This document shows positions 26,798-35,595 of a stretch of 64,000 nt of DNA, piece after piece. Made by a program: the position numbers and the translations under genes. Source of the stretch: Bacteroidales bacterium. GTDB taxonomy: Bacteria > Bacteroidota > Bacteroidia > Bacteroidales > VadinHA17. The notes under the pieces were generated by a model, which saw only the letters and a program-made list of their open reading frames with translations, had not been told where the DNA came from and made no database searches. The DNA lies in the NCBI GenBank assembly GCA_021371855.1, contig JAJFVL010000052.1, positions 136,969 through 200,968 on the forward strand. Reading direction: 5' to 3'. Each line of letters begins with the position of its first letter. Positions within the stretch are counted from its first letter, which is position 1.

Positions 26798-28039
26798 TTA
26801 AGTATTGATTATCTGTTTCCTCAAAAGGTTTAATGCTGTAAGGGAGAACCGTTTTATGTTAGTGTTTCTGTCACTTCCGAACTGCATCTTTTCTGATATA
26901 ATTTCTTTTTCAGAAGCCACAGCCATCCATAGGGTTCCGACAGGTTTTGAATCAGTTCCTCCGTCAGGTCCTGCTATACCTGATGTGGCAAGGGCATAAT
27001 CTGTTTTAAATAAGCTTCTGGCACCTGTTGCCATTTCCCTTACAACCTCTTCACTGACTGCACCATATATTTCGATCAGTTCTTTCTTTACCCCAAGTAT
27101 CTGCACCTTGGCAGAATTGGCATATGCTACAACTGATCCATTGTAATAATCGGAACATCCGGGGATACTTGTCAGCAGGTGAGCAATTTCACCACCAGTA
27201 CAGCTTTCAGCTGTGCAAACGGATTTATTCTTTTTTTTCAGCAGCTTACCGATGACCATTTCGAGAGACTCTTCATTCTCTCCATAGATAAATTCGGGAA
27301 TTGTTTTGTACAGTTTATTTACCTGGATGTTGACCATATCTGACAGAGAATCGAAGTCTGTGCCTGTGGCTGTAAGACGCAATTTAATTATTCCTGACGC
27401 TGGAAGGTAGGCAAGTTTAATGTTTTCAGGAAGATCTGCTTCAAATCCGGTGAGCATCTCTGCAAGTTTAGCTTCAAACATACCAAATGTCATTATGTTT
27501 CTGTGAATTATAACTTGTGATCTGAATCGTTTTTTTAGTTCAGGAAGCACATGTTCTGTCATCAGGTATTTCATCTCGATGGGTACTCCCGGCATAGAAA
27601 TATATATTGTTCCATCCTTTTCAAACCACATCCCTGGTGCAGTTCCTGCAGCATTTTTCAGGACTCTGCATGATTCAGGAACATCCGCCTGATGGCGGTT
27701 ATTTTCGTTCATGGAAAAGTTTCGCCGGAGCATCATCTCTTCAACCATTCTGAGAACTTCATGATCAGTAATAAGCCTGGTATTGAAAAACTCACATAAT
27801 GTCTGTTTTGTTATGTCGTCACTTGTAGGACCAAGTCCTCCGGTTATGAGAACAACGTCAGCTTGCCCTGTTACTTCATTTAACGAATAAATGATATCTT
27901 CCCTCCTGTCGTGGATTGATATTATGCGGAATACATCAAATCCCGATTTGCTTAATTCTGCACCGATCCATGCAGAATTGGTATCAACAGTCTGCCCTAT
28001 CAGAAGCTCATCCCCTATTGTTATTATTGCTGCTTTCAT
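26798..28039 (-). CDS. cinA: CinA-family nicotinamide-nucleotide amidohydrolase
   Basis: A 413-residue two-domain protein. The N-terminal molybdopterin-binding-like domain (about 1-165) has TIGDELLIGQTVDTNSAWIG and ITGGLGPTSDDITK. The C-terminal CinA domain (about 255-410) has CTAESCTGGEIAHLLTSIPG and TSGIAGPDGGT, the pattern of NMN amidohydrolases. By family knowledge it recycles pyridine nucleotides and may remove ADP-ribose moieties. Length is typical for the fused form. Confidence 0.93.
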   Translation of the reverse strand: MKAAIITIGDELLIGQTVDTNSAWIGAELSKSGFDVFRIISIHDRREDIIYSLNEVTGQADVVLITGGLGPTSDDITKQTLCEFFNTRLITDHEVLRMVEEMMLRRNFSMNENNRHQADVPESCRVLKNAAGTAPGMWFEKDGTIYISMPGVPIEMKYLMTEHVLPELKKRFRSQVIIHRNIMTFGMFEAKLAEMLTGFEADLPENIKLAYLPASGIIKLRLTATGTDFDSLSDMVNIQVNKLYKTIPEFIYGENEESLEMVIGKLLKKKNKSVCTAESCTGGEIAHLLTSIPGCSDYYNGSVVAYANSAKVQILGVKKELIEIYGAVSEEVVREMATGARSLFKTDYALATSGIAGPDGGTDSKPVGTLWMAVASEKEIISEKMQFGSDRNTNIKRFSLTALNLLRKQIINT

Positions 28040-28107
28040 TATTTTATATGTTTACTGATTTACAAAAATATATTATGTAAATTCATCTGACAATTTATAT
28101 AGTCGAA

Positions 28108-28743
28108 ATGAAGAGGGACAAGATAATAAAAATGACTGAAGAGTTTGTAAGACAAAATCTGAAAGGTCACGACAGTGGCCATGATTGGTTGCATATTGAC
28201 AGGGTGAGGAGACTTGCGGCATTTATAAACAGGCAGGAATCAGTTGCAGATCCTTTTGTCCTGGAGATTTCGGCTCTCCTTCATGATTCTGCTGATTCTA
28301 AATTCTCAGGAAGAAAAGATGAGTATGGATACGAACAGATTGGGAAATTCATTGAAACAGCCGGAATGACAGAAATAAAAGACCATGTAATAAATGTTAT
28401 CAGGAATATCTCATTCAGTAATAAGAATCCTTCTGGCAGCTTAAATGATCCGGTGCTTCTAATAGTGCAGGATGCAGACCGGCTTGATGCTATAGGAGCA
28501 ATTGGTATAGCCAGGGCATTCAATTATGGCGGATTCAGGAATAATGCCATTTATTTACCAGATAGTAATCCGGATTCAAAGGATTCATCGACCATCGCTC
28601 ATTTTTATGAAAAACTTCTAAAGCTCAGAGACATGATGAATACTCCGACCGGCCGGAGTATTGCTGAAGAGAGACATCAGTTCCTAGAGATATTCCTGAA
28701 AAAGTTTATTGAAGAATGGGAATTTGATTACAATCAGCAATAA
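28108..28743 (+). CDS. HD-domain phosphohydrolase (YedJ-like)
   Basis: A 211-residue metal-dependent hydrolase. Its metal-binding motifs are complete: HDSGHDWLHIDRV, LLHDSADSK and QDADRLDAIGAIGIAR. These place it with the YedJ/YpgQ group of HD proteins. The physiological substrate is not evident; related enzymes act on nucleotides. Its 3' end overlaps that of the convergent aldo/keto reductase by 10 bases, and it is divergent from cinA. Confidence 0.88.
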   Translation: MKRDKIIKMTEEFVRQNLKGHDSGHDWLHIDRVRRLAAFINRQESVADPFVLEISALLHDSADSKFSGRKDEYGYEQIGKFIETAGMTEIKDHVINVIRNISFSNKNPSGSLNDPVLLIVQDADRLDAIGAIGIARAFNYGGFRNNAIYLPDSNPDSKDSSTIAHFYEKLLKLRDMMNTPTGRSIAEERHQFLEIFLKKFIEEWEFDYNQQ

Positions 28744-29954
28744 ATTTCTTTCAGATCAGAAATACGATCTGAAATTGGTACTTTGTACTGACATTTACTG
28801 ATACAACTTCCGCAATCCCTGCAAATATCAAGACCCTTTCCCGGTTCAATCTCCGACAAGGTTTGTTTTGCCTTTAGAGGATTCCCGTATGATAACGAAT
28901 ACATGTGTGTCCTCATTAATTCAGGGATATCAGCTTTCTGAGGGCAGGAGTCAATACATTTTCCGCAATGTCTGCAAACTGACTGAATGGCCAGTTTAAC
29001 GTCTTTGCTTCTGAAAAAATCTTCTTCTTCCTTTGTAAAGGCGAGATTATATGATACAACCATATCCTCTTCAAGCTGCGGGTATGTGGTGAATCCAGGG
29101 ACAGCAGTAGTGATGAATTCATATTTCAGAGCCCATTTTAACAAGGCGCTGTTCATTGTGGTTCCTTCATAAAATTTCTGCTGATTTGCCGGTACTCCTC
29201 TTCTGTACCAATCCTGTTTGCACTGTGTTTTCATTGCAATCAGACCTATACCTGCATCATATGCAACTTTTAAAGCATCAAATACTCTCTGGTCCCCGAA
29301 CATAGAATAGTTAAACGACAAAAGGATAACCTCATAGAATTTCCTGTTAGCAGCCTCTTTTACCATTTCAGGCCAGTCGTCGTGAGTGGAAAAACCGGGG
29401 AATTTTATTTTTTTCTTTTCCTTAAGTTCAGTAAATGCTTCCATAATTAATGGATCATTTACCTCTTCACTTTTTCTGGCAGCATGATAATAAAGAATGT
29501 CTACATAATCCATATTAAGTCGGCTTATGCTTTCATCAAATCTCTTAAGAAATAATGCTTTTTTTTCCTTGCTGTTCATTCTGTCAGATCCTCCACCAAG
29601 TGAAATCTTTGTGGAAACGGTAACGTCTTCACGCTTGATATTTAACTCCTTAAGAACCGATCCAACCATTTTTTCATTGTTCCCGTTCTGATATCCCCAC
29701 GCTGTGTCGAAGTGTCGGATACCTGAATCCCAGGCTGCTTTAACAAGATTAGGATTATTTGCATTCATCACACCCATACTGACTATAGGAAGATTTATTC
29801 CTGTTTTCCCAAGAGTGCGATATATAATTTTAGATTTATCGGTAACTTTGTTGCTGCCAGAAGTGCTTGCAATTGCACCAGTTGTGGTCAACCCCATCAA
29901 ATTCAACAATACTAATTGTTTGGTTGAATTTCCTAGAAATTTTCTTCTGTCCAT
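28734..29954 (-). CDS. Aldo/keto reductase with C-terminal 2x[4Fe-4S] domain
   Basis: A 406-residue protein. A twin-arginine-like N-terminus (MDRRKFLGNSTKQLVLLNL, with an Ala-rich exit) suggests export of the folded enzyme. The aldo/keto reductase barrel (about 40-300) has the catalytic set: Asp and Tyr in FDTAWGYQNG, Lys in VSTKISLG and His in ILYYHAAR. Near the C-terminus two ferredoxin-like cysteine clusters, CRHCGKCIDSCP and CRDCGSCISKCQ, could bind two iron-sulfur clusters. The combination suggests electron transfer rather than simple NADPH use. Substrate unknown. Confidence 0.88.
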   Translation of the reverse strand: MDRRKFLGNSTKQLVLLNLMGLTTTGAIASTSGSNKVTDKSKIIYRTLGKTGINLPIVSMGVMNANNPNLVKAAWDSGIRHFDTAWGYQNGNNEKMVGSVLKELNIKREDVTVSTKISLGGGSDRMNSKEKKALFLKRFDESISRLNMDYVDILYYHAARKSEEVNDPLIMEAFTELKEKKKIKFPGFSTHDDWPEMVKEAANRKFYEVILLSFNYSMFGDQRVFDALKVAYDAGIGLIAMKTQCKQDWYRRGVPANQQKFYEGTTMNSALLKWALKYEFITTAVPGFTTYPQLEEDMVVSYNLAFTKEEEDFFRSKDVKLAIQSVCRHCGKCIDSCPQKADIPELMRTHMYSLSYGNPLKAKQTLSEIEPGKGLDICRDCGSCISKCQYKVPISDRISDLKEIYC

Positions 29955-30185
29955 GGTTCTAATTTAAGTTTGAGATCAGTGATTCCTTTTTCTGTTATTA
30001 CTTAATTAGTTGCTTTTACCTGTATTTATTAAGTAGCCGTTTTGTGCAATTTTAAATAAAAAATTGCGATTTTCATACCTGAAGATACAGAAACATCTTC
30101 ACCGATGGATTAAAAGTCTGCTTTTTAGTTTTTTAAAACAATTATTACATGTATTTATGATCAATTGTAATATAGTTCTCAGGAA

Positions 30186-32636
30186 CTATTCAAATTCTAT
30201 TTTTCTGGCTGCAAATGCAGAACTCAATTGCAGCATTGCTTCACTTTTCACTGAGTCAGCGTTAGTTATAGTGCTCCAGAAACGTACTGTTATCGAGCAT
30301 GTTTCGGGAGTTACCCTGGTATAGATTATTACAGGCTTCTTTTGCAGGATCACATTTGGGATATTCCTGATAGTGTCGTTAATTGTCTCATTGACTATGT
30401 TGGCATCAAGTTCTTTACCCTTGAGGGAAAACCACACCATAACCCTTTTCTGATCGTTACTGAAAGTCCAGTTCACTATGTTCTGTGACAGAATATTACC
30501 GTTTGGGATAATTACATCGGCACCGTCGGCGGTGCTTAGTGTACTGGCACGCAATCCTATTTCTTTCACTTTACCTGCTTGTCCGCTTACTTCAATTTCG
30601 TCGCCTATTTGCAGCGAACCGTCAAAAATCAGTATAATACCGGAAACGAAGTTATTGACTACATTTTGCAGGCCCATACCGATACCTATGCCTAATGCTC
30701 CAAGTACTATTGTCAGCTTATCTACCGGCAATCCCGATGCCGCAATGGCCAGCAGGTATCCACCTACCAGTACAAGTAATCGTGTTATAAGCAATCGTGA
30801 GTGTTGCTTCTTGGAAACAGGCGTTGTATCTTCTGCGTCAACGCCCGTTTCACCAAATAAAAAGCTAATCAGACGTTGAAGAATATGTGCGGTCCAGATT
30901 ATAAGGAAGAACCACAAAACGCTGACCAGTCTAAAAGATATATTGCCGATGGTTCTTGTGGTAGTGAGCAACTCAACCGTACTGCTAGCAAAGCTATGGT
31001 AAATGTTCAAATTAGATGTAAGCATTATGAGCCATAACATTACAGCAATGATCGTAAGAGGCTTTTTAATTTTTTCAACAATAATGGAGCTATCAAAAGG
31101 TTTGTTAAAACCTTTTTTCATGCGGCTGCTTTGTAGCTGCAGTAAGATAATTTCAATAAGGGTTTCAATAAAAACAGGTAAAACAACTGCCTGTGTAACG
31201 GCAAAAATAGAAGCTAAGCCAAATATACCTGATAATGAGAACCTTCCGGAAAAATTACATATAACGCCAAGACCTGACAACATTATCCCTGTTTTTGCAG
31301 CCCTTTTAATCCATTTATAATAGGGTATATCTTTGGGTAGCTTTTTGTAGAATAGGTATGAGAACACAATAATACATACCTGTATGGCCAATAACCAGAC
31401 TCTGGAGACAAATGTTGGCTCAATCAGCAAATAAGTAACAGTATCGGCAATAAGCAGCCCTGTCAGTATCAGCCAGTTAAACCTGAATATCAGATTCCCT
31501 TTTTTGAAAAAAATGACTGAAGTAACCGCAAGCAATAGCAAGAATTCGATGGCGATATATGATGTGGGGGCATAAGCATCAAAAAATGGCATCAGGCACA
31601 TCAATACCACAAGCAGGGATAAAACGGGATAGCTGTTCAGATACTTCAGATTTAAAAAGCCAAATTGGTTACCTGGCTCTCTGAGAGTTTTTATTAACTT
31701 CCGTTTTAAAAATAGCCATATGAACAGCAGAATCCCCAGAAAAAGGACAATAGCTCTTCTCCCTGATGTCTGACTGAAGTAATAGATAATCGCCTTTTTT
31801 TCGCTTCCCAACATGCTTATTACACTTTTTGAGGAATTACCGATAGTGTCTTTTTGAGCTTTTTGCCACAGACAATTTACTTCAGGTCCGAAAAGTTGTT
31901 TATTTGCTCTGTCCAACCTGATATCCATCAAATTCAGCATATTGGAAAGGTTCACAGAATTGTCTGCTATTTTGACTTTCATGGCATTCAGAGTATCAAT
32001 ATTGGCTCTGGTCGTGCTGTCGGCTCTTTCCCATTTTCGATCTATACGGACAAGCTTCAAATCATAAGTATTCCGAAGTCTGCTGTCATCATACAACACA
32101 TGAAAAACGGAATCGGACAATATGGTTTTCAGGTATAGATTTGCATCATTTACCCTATGAAATATTTTCGCAACACGCGCTTCAACCCGATCGTTTTCTT
32201 CATTTAAATTAGATGCAAAACTTTGATATAGGTACAGGTTCTTAACATTAATCAAAGAACTTCTTCCTCTTACATTATTACGAATAATGCTGATATCGTT
32301 AGCTATTTCATCAATTCTTCGTCCCATGCCTACAACTTCAAATCCCAAAGTTGCACTATCCCTGATGGAATTTAATTTATCATTCACCCGGTTAATACTC
32401 ATCATATAGTCGCTTGAAGAAAGCGTATCGGCATCTCCATGCAAATATTTATGCATTTCTCCCAGTTTCTCGACTCCGGATTCAGTATATGTCCTGGTTT
32501 CTGCACTTTCCGTAATTTCCTTAGTTAAATGTTGATTATCTGCAGATGAAGTATGTTTATGTTTTGATTGGGCTGAAACACCAAAACCTATAATAAGAAG
32601 GGTGCAAAAAAATATTAATCGTTTCATTTGATACAA
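30186..32636 (-). CDS. MscS-family mechanosensitive channel, large form
   Basis: An 816-residue membrane protein. A signal peptide (about 1-22) is followed by a periplasmic, partly coiled-coil region up to about 290. Several transmembrane helices follow, then the conserved MscS pore and beta domain (about 635-720): GMGLQNVVNNFVSGIILIFDGSLQIGDEIEV, then PNGNILSQNIVNWT. A cytoplasmic tail ends the protein. It resembles the MscK/YbiO-like large members and would release solutes on hypo-osmotic shock. It appears monocistronic. The 231-base gap to the reductase gene holds nothing recognisable. Confidence 0.9.
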   Translation of the reverse strand: MYQMKRLIFFCTLLIIGFGVSAQSKHKHTSSADNQHLTKEITESAETRTYTESGVEKLGEMHKYLHGDADTLSSSDYMMSINRVNDKLNSIRDSATLGFEVVGMGRRIDEIANDISIIRNNVRGRSSLINVKNLYLYQSFASNLNEENDRVEARVAKIFHRVNDANLYLKTILSDSVFHVLYDDSRLRNTYDLKLVRIDRKWERADSTTRANIDTLNAMKVKIADNSVNLSNMLNLMDIRLDRANKQLFGPEVNCLWQKAQKDTIGNSSKSVISMLGSEKKAIIYYFSQTSGRRAIVLFLGILLFIWLFLKRKLIKTLREPGNQFGFLNLKYLNSYPVLSLLVVLMCLMPFFDAYAPTSYIAIEFLLLLAVTSVIFFKKGNLIFRFNWLILTGLLIADTVTYLLIEPTFVSRVWLLAIQVCIIVFSYLFYKKLPKDIPYYKWIKRAAKTGIMLSGLGVICNFSGRFSLSGIFGLASIFAVTQAVVLPVFIETLIEIILLQLQSSRMKKGFNKPFDSSIIVEKIKKPLTIIAVMLWLIMLTSNLNIYHSFASSTVELLTTTRTIGNISFRLVSVLWFFLIIWTAHILQRLISFLFGETGVDAEDTTPVSKKQHSRLLITRLLVLVGGYLLAIAASGLPVDKLTIVLGALGIGIGMGLQNVVNNFVSGIILIFDGSLQIGDEIEVSGQAGKVKEIGLRASTLSTADGADVIIPNGNILSQNIVNWTFSNDQKRVMVWFSLKGKELDANIVNETINDTIRNIPNVILQKKPVIIYTRVTPETCSITVRFWSTITNADSVKSEAMLQLSSAFAARKIEFE

Positions 32637-32883
32637 AATTTGCGCAAAATATTATTAAACAATGGACCCAAACAATTGACAACATGGTTACCGGCCCTTA
32701 TATGAGGGGCGAAATTACAAATTTCTCTTGAGTAAATAATTTTGAATCTATTAAAGACTAGTTTTCCTTAAAATGATAACTATGAATTTTGTACAACTCA
32801 TTATCAGCAACTTCTTTTGAGTAGAAAATCCAATCGAGAATATTCGTAAATAAAAAAAAGGCCCCTTTCACAGCCTTCTTTTG

Positions 32884-32955
32884 AGCGGGAAAAGGGATTC
32901 GAACCCTCGACCCTTAGCTTGGGAAGCTAATGCTCTACCCCTGAGCTACTCCCGC
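32884..32955 (-). tRNA. tRNA-Gly (anticodon CCC)
   Basis: The minus strand folds into a full cloverleaf: acceptor GCGGGAG/TTCCCGC (last pair G-T), D arm AGCTCAGGGGTAGAGCA, anticodon stem-loop TTAGC-TTCCCAA-GCTAA giving anticodon CCC, and T arm GGGTTCGAATCCC. The discriminator is T. CCA is not encoded. Confidence 0.95.
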
Positions 32956-33131
32956 AATTTTGTCTGAACGACTGACAAAAATAGTGAAATGATTGATTTA
33001 AACAAATTATTTTGCCAGTCAAAAAATTACAATATACAAGAATCAACATAAGTTATCCCATGAACCTGTATCAATCTTTGGCGGATGAATTTATATTAAA
33101 AATAAATTTGACTTGTATTATATTACTATCG

Positions 33132-33139
33132 TAACTTTG
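33132..33139 (+). promoter_or_regulatory. Bacteroidota -7 box before a truncated surface-protein gene
   Basis: TAACTTTG matches TAnnTTTG exactly. It lies 73 bases before the ATG of the remnant at 33213 and may now also serve the oxidoreductase gene at 33367. Confidence 0.4.
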
Positions 33140-33212
33140 TAATTATCAAGTTCTTTGTAATATCATTTTCAATGTTTTTTATCCGATTGATCTGAGAATA
33201 ACAATTAATGAC

Positions 33213-33311
33213 ATGAAAAAGCTATTTACTCTTTCGACGGTTATGTTGATAGCCCTAAACATTTTTTGTCAGGCTCCACAGAAAATGAGTTATCAGACAG
33301 TTATTCGTTAG
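33213..33311 (+). pseudogene. Truncated N-terminus of a Bacteroidota surface protein
   Basis: The ATG opens a 32-residue reading frame with a signal peptide (MKKLFTLSTVMLIALNIFCQ) followed by APQKMSYQTVIR and a TAG stop. The APQKMSYQAV motif is the usual start of the mature part of long secreted or surface proteins in this phylum. Here nothing of the body remains: 55 bases later the next gene begins. It is most likely a deletion remnant. Confidence 0.65.
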
Positions 33312-33366
33312 GCGTTATAAGAGGCTGACTGGAAATATTCAATAATCTTGTAGAAATACGTGAAAA

Positions 33367-34311
33367 ATGAAAGCAATCGTATATAACAAAAAAAGTTCTC
33401 CTGATAAACTTGTCTATTGTGACATTGACAAACCTGTTCCAAATGACAATGAAGTATTAATTAAAGTGCATGCAGTCTCCTTGAACGCCGCTGATTATCG
33501 TTCAATGAAAATGGGACTAATCCCAAAAAGAAAAATATTTGGTGCAGATATTGCCGGCCAAATCGAATCCGTTGGTAAGAACATTACTTTGTTTCGCCCA
33601 GGTGATGAAGTAATGGGGGATCTTGCCAGTTACGGTTTCGGAGGTCTTGCCGAATATGTCACAGCTCCTGAAAGATTATTGATCCGCAAACCAGGACAAA
33701 TCACATTTGAGAAAGCAGCTACTTTGCCAATGGCCGCAATGACTGCTCTTCAGGCATTACGTGATAAAGCAGATATTCAAAAGGGACAAAAAGTACTGAT
33801 TGTCGGCAGTGCCGGCGGTGTCGGAACATTTGCAATCCAGTTGGCCAAATATTTCAAGGCCGAGGTGACTGGAGTATGCAGTTCAAAAAATGTTCAGCAA
33901 ACATTTTCTCTTGGGGCAGATTATGTTTTTGATTACACAAAAGAGGGCTTCGCAAAAAGAGATAAGCGATATAACATTATCCTGGGAATCAATGGAAATT
34001 ATCCGTTATCAGCCTATAAGAAAACCCTGACTTCAAATGGAACATACGTTATGGTTGGTGGCTCTCTGTCACAAGTTTTCAAATCACTTCTCTTTGGCTG
34101 GATATTCTCCTTTGGCTCAAGGAAAATGAAGTCTTTAGCGGCCAGGGCAAACAAAACTGATTTGGAGCTTTTGGTAAAACTTGCGGAGGAAGGTATCATT
34201 AAACCTGTAATTGACCGAAGCTACCCGCTTGACAAGACATCAGATGCAATGAACTACTTAAAACAAGGACACTCAACAGGTAAAGTGGTGATCAATATAG
34301 AACTGAATTAA
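33367..34311 (+). CDS. NAD(P)-dependent quinone oxidoreductase-like MDR protein
   Basis: A 314-residue medium-chain dehydrogenase/reductase. The N-terminal GroES-like domain contains SLNAADYRSMK and GADIAGQIESVGKNITLFRPGDEV. The nucleotide-binding domain has GSAGGVGTFAIQLAKYF. The zinc ligands of alcohol dehydrogenases are missing (the GHE motif is absent), which places it with zinc-free quinone oxidoreductases. Substrate is not evident. It follows the surface-protein remnant and may use its promoter. Confidence 0.88.
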   Translation: MKAIVYNKKSSPDKLVYCDIDKPVPNDNEVLIKVHAVSLNAADYRSMKMGLIPKRKIFGADIAGQIESVGKNITLFRPGDEVMGDLASYGFGGLAEYVTAPERLLIRKPGQITFEKAATLPMAAMTALQALRDKADIQKGQKVLIVGSAGGVGTFAIQLAKYFKAEVTGVCSSKNVQQTFSLGADYVFDYTKEGFAKRDKRYNIILGINGNYPLSAYKKTLTSNGTYVMVGGSLSQVFKSLLFGWIFSFGSRKMKSLAARANKTDLELLVKLAEEGIIKPVIDRSYPLDKTSDAMNYLKQGHSTGKVVINIELN

Positions 34312-34454
34312 AGTATTGCCCACCTTGATTATTAACTCCGATTCTTGCCATTCGTCAAGTTAGATGGACATCAGTATAAAGACTATTGATGTGGAAAACT
34401 TACATCTTAAGAAATATAAACATTACACTTTTTGGGAAAATTAAAATTAATAAA

Positions 34455-34847
34455 ATGAAAAGAAAATTAATCATCTTGAGTGCTAGCCTTTTAACTCTCC
34501 TGATTTTAGGATTTCTTGCTATCTACATCTGGATTGATTTCGATGTAAAGAAAAATATTAATAATGCCAGGGAAAAATATCCTGGCTCAGCCGAAGATGC
34601 ATTGATAGCATATTTATTGGATACAACTAACTCACCTCAAGATCGTTCAAGTGTTGCGATCTGGACATTAGGTCAAATTCATTCTAAAAAGGCAATACCC
34701 ATATTAAAAAAACTTTATAAACATGATCCTGAAGGGAAAACCTGTTATGGAAAGCACGATTCTGTTCTCTGTCAATATGAAATATATAAAGCGATAAAGG
34801 CTGAAGAGTCTAATTGGTGGCCTCTGCATTCCAGATTAAATAAATAG
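34455..34847 (+). CDS. HEAT-repeat-like membrane-anchored small protein
   Basis: A 130-residue protein. Residues about 4-24 form a transmembrane or signal-anchor helix (LIILSASLLTLLILGFLAIYIWI). The rest contains a HEAT/PBS-lyase-like helical pair (DRSSVAIWTLGQIHSKKAIPILKKLY), which usually mediates protein contacts. The frame is open to 34386, but the ATG at 34455 is preferred because the signal-like sequence follows directly. Function unknown. Confidence 0.6.
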   Translation: MKRKLIILSASLLTLLILGFLAIYIWIDFDVKKNINNAREKYPGSAEDALIAYLLDTTNSPQDRSSVAIWTLGQIHSKKAIPILKKLYKHDPEGKTCYGKHDSVLCQYEIYKAIKAEESNWWPLHSRLNK

Positions 34848-35047
34848 AATATAACAACCACCTGACACTGATGGTGCTATAGTTTATTGACTTAGGCAGG
34901 CCAGACAGTTTCGTTGTTGGAACCAAAGTCTATTTGGATTGACAAATAAGTTGTCAGTGCCCGCCTTTCTTGATTTCAAATTTGTGGAAACCAAATAACC
35001 ATATCATGATGTTGTGTCATATGACTTAGAATCTAACTTAATTGAAA

Positions 35048-35440
35048 ATGAAAAATATTAAAAGAAAAGATAATGAATCTCCATTTGTGATTAAGAATTT
35101 GAATTGGAAATATCATCACATAGGTATTCCTACAAAAGAATCACTTCCAGAAGAAAAGTATTTACCTCATTTAAAATTCTATGTTTCTGGATTTAATACC
35201 AGCCCCTTTGGAATAGAATGGATGAGATTTGAAGACAATTGTCAAATATCAGAATTAATTAAAACAGTTCCACATATAGCTTTTGAAGTCGATGACTTAG
35301 ACAAGGAACTGAATGAGAATGATTTTGAAATTATCTCTGAACCGGGTATACCTTCAAAAGGAGTCAGAACTGCAATGATTAAGCATAATGGAGCTCCAAT
35401 TGAGTTAATAGAATTTAAAATCTCCAATAAATTTCCTTAA
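35048..35440 (+). CDS. Glyoxalase/VOC-superfamily protein
   Basis: A 130-residue protein resembling a single VOC unit: NLNWKYHHIGIPT at the start, VPHIAFEVDDLDKEL in the middle and APIELIEFK at the end. The two histidines and the final glutamate sit where metal ligands occur in this superfamily. Members include lyases, dioxygenases and resistance proteins; the substrate here cannot be read. The ATG at 35048 is chosen over a TTG two codons earlier. The 200 bases before it show no gene. Confidence 0.7.
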   Translation: MKNIKRKDNESPFVIKNLNWKYHHIGIPTKESLPEEKYLPHLKFYVSGFNTSPFGIEWMRFEDNCQISELIKTVPHIAFEVDDLDKELNENDFEIISEPGIPSKGVRTAMIKHNGAPIELIEFKISNKFP

Positions 35441-35595
35441 ATTTTAACTAAGATATTCATCAAAAGAAATCCTTTTTCTTTTTTCCGAAATAAACTTTCT
35501 TAAAATGTTATTGAGAAAAATCATCTGTTGAACAGCTGACTTTTACAAGAATATTAGATTTGAAATCATGATTAGAAAATCAAATATTTACTCTC

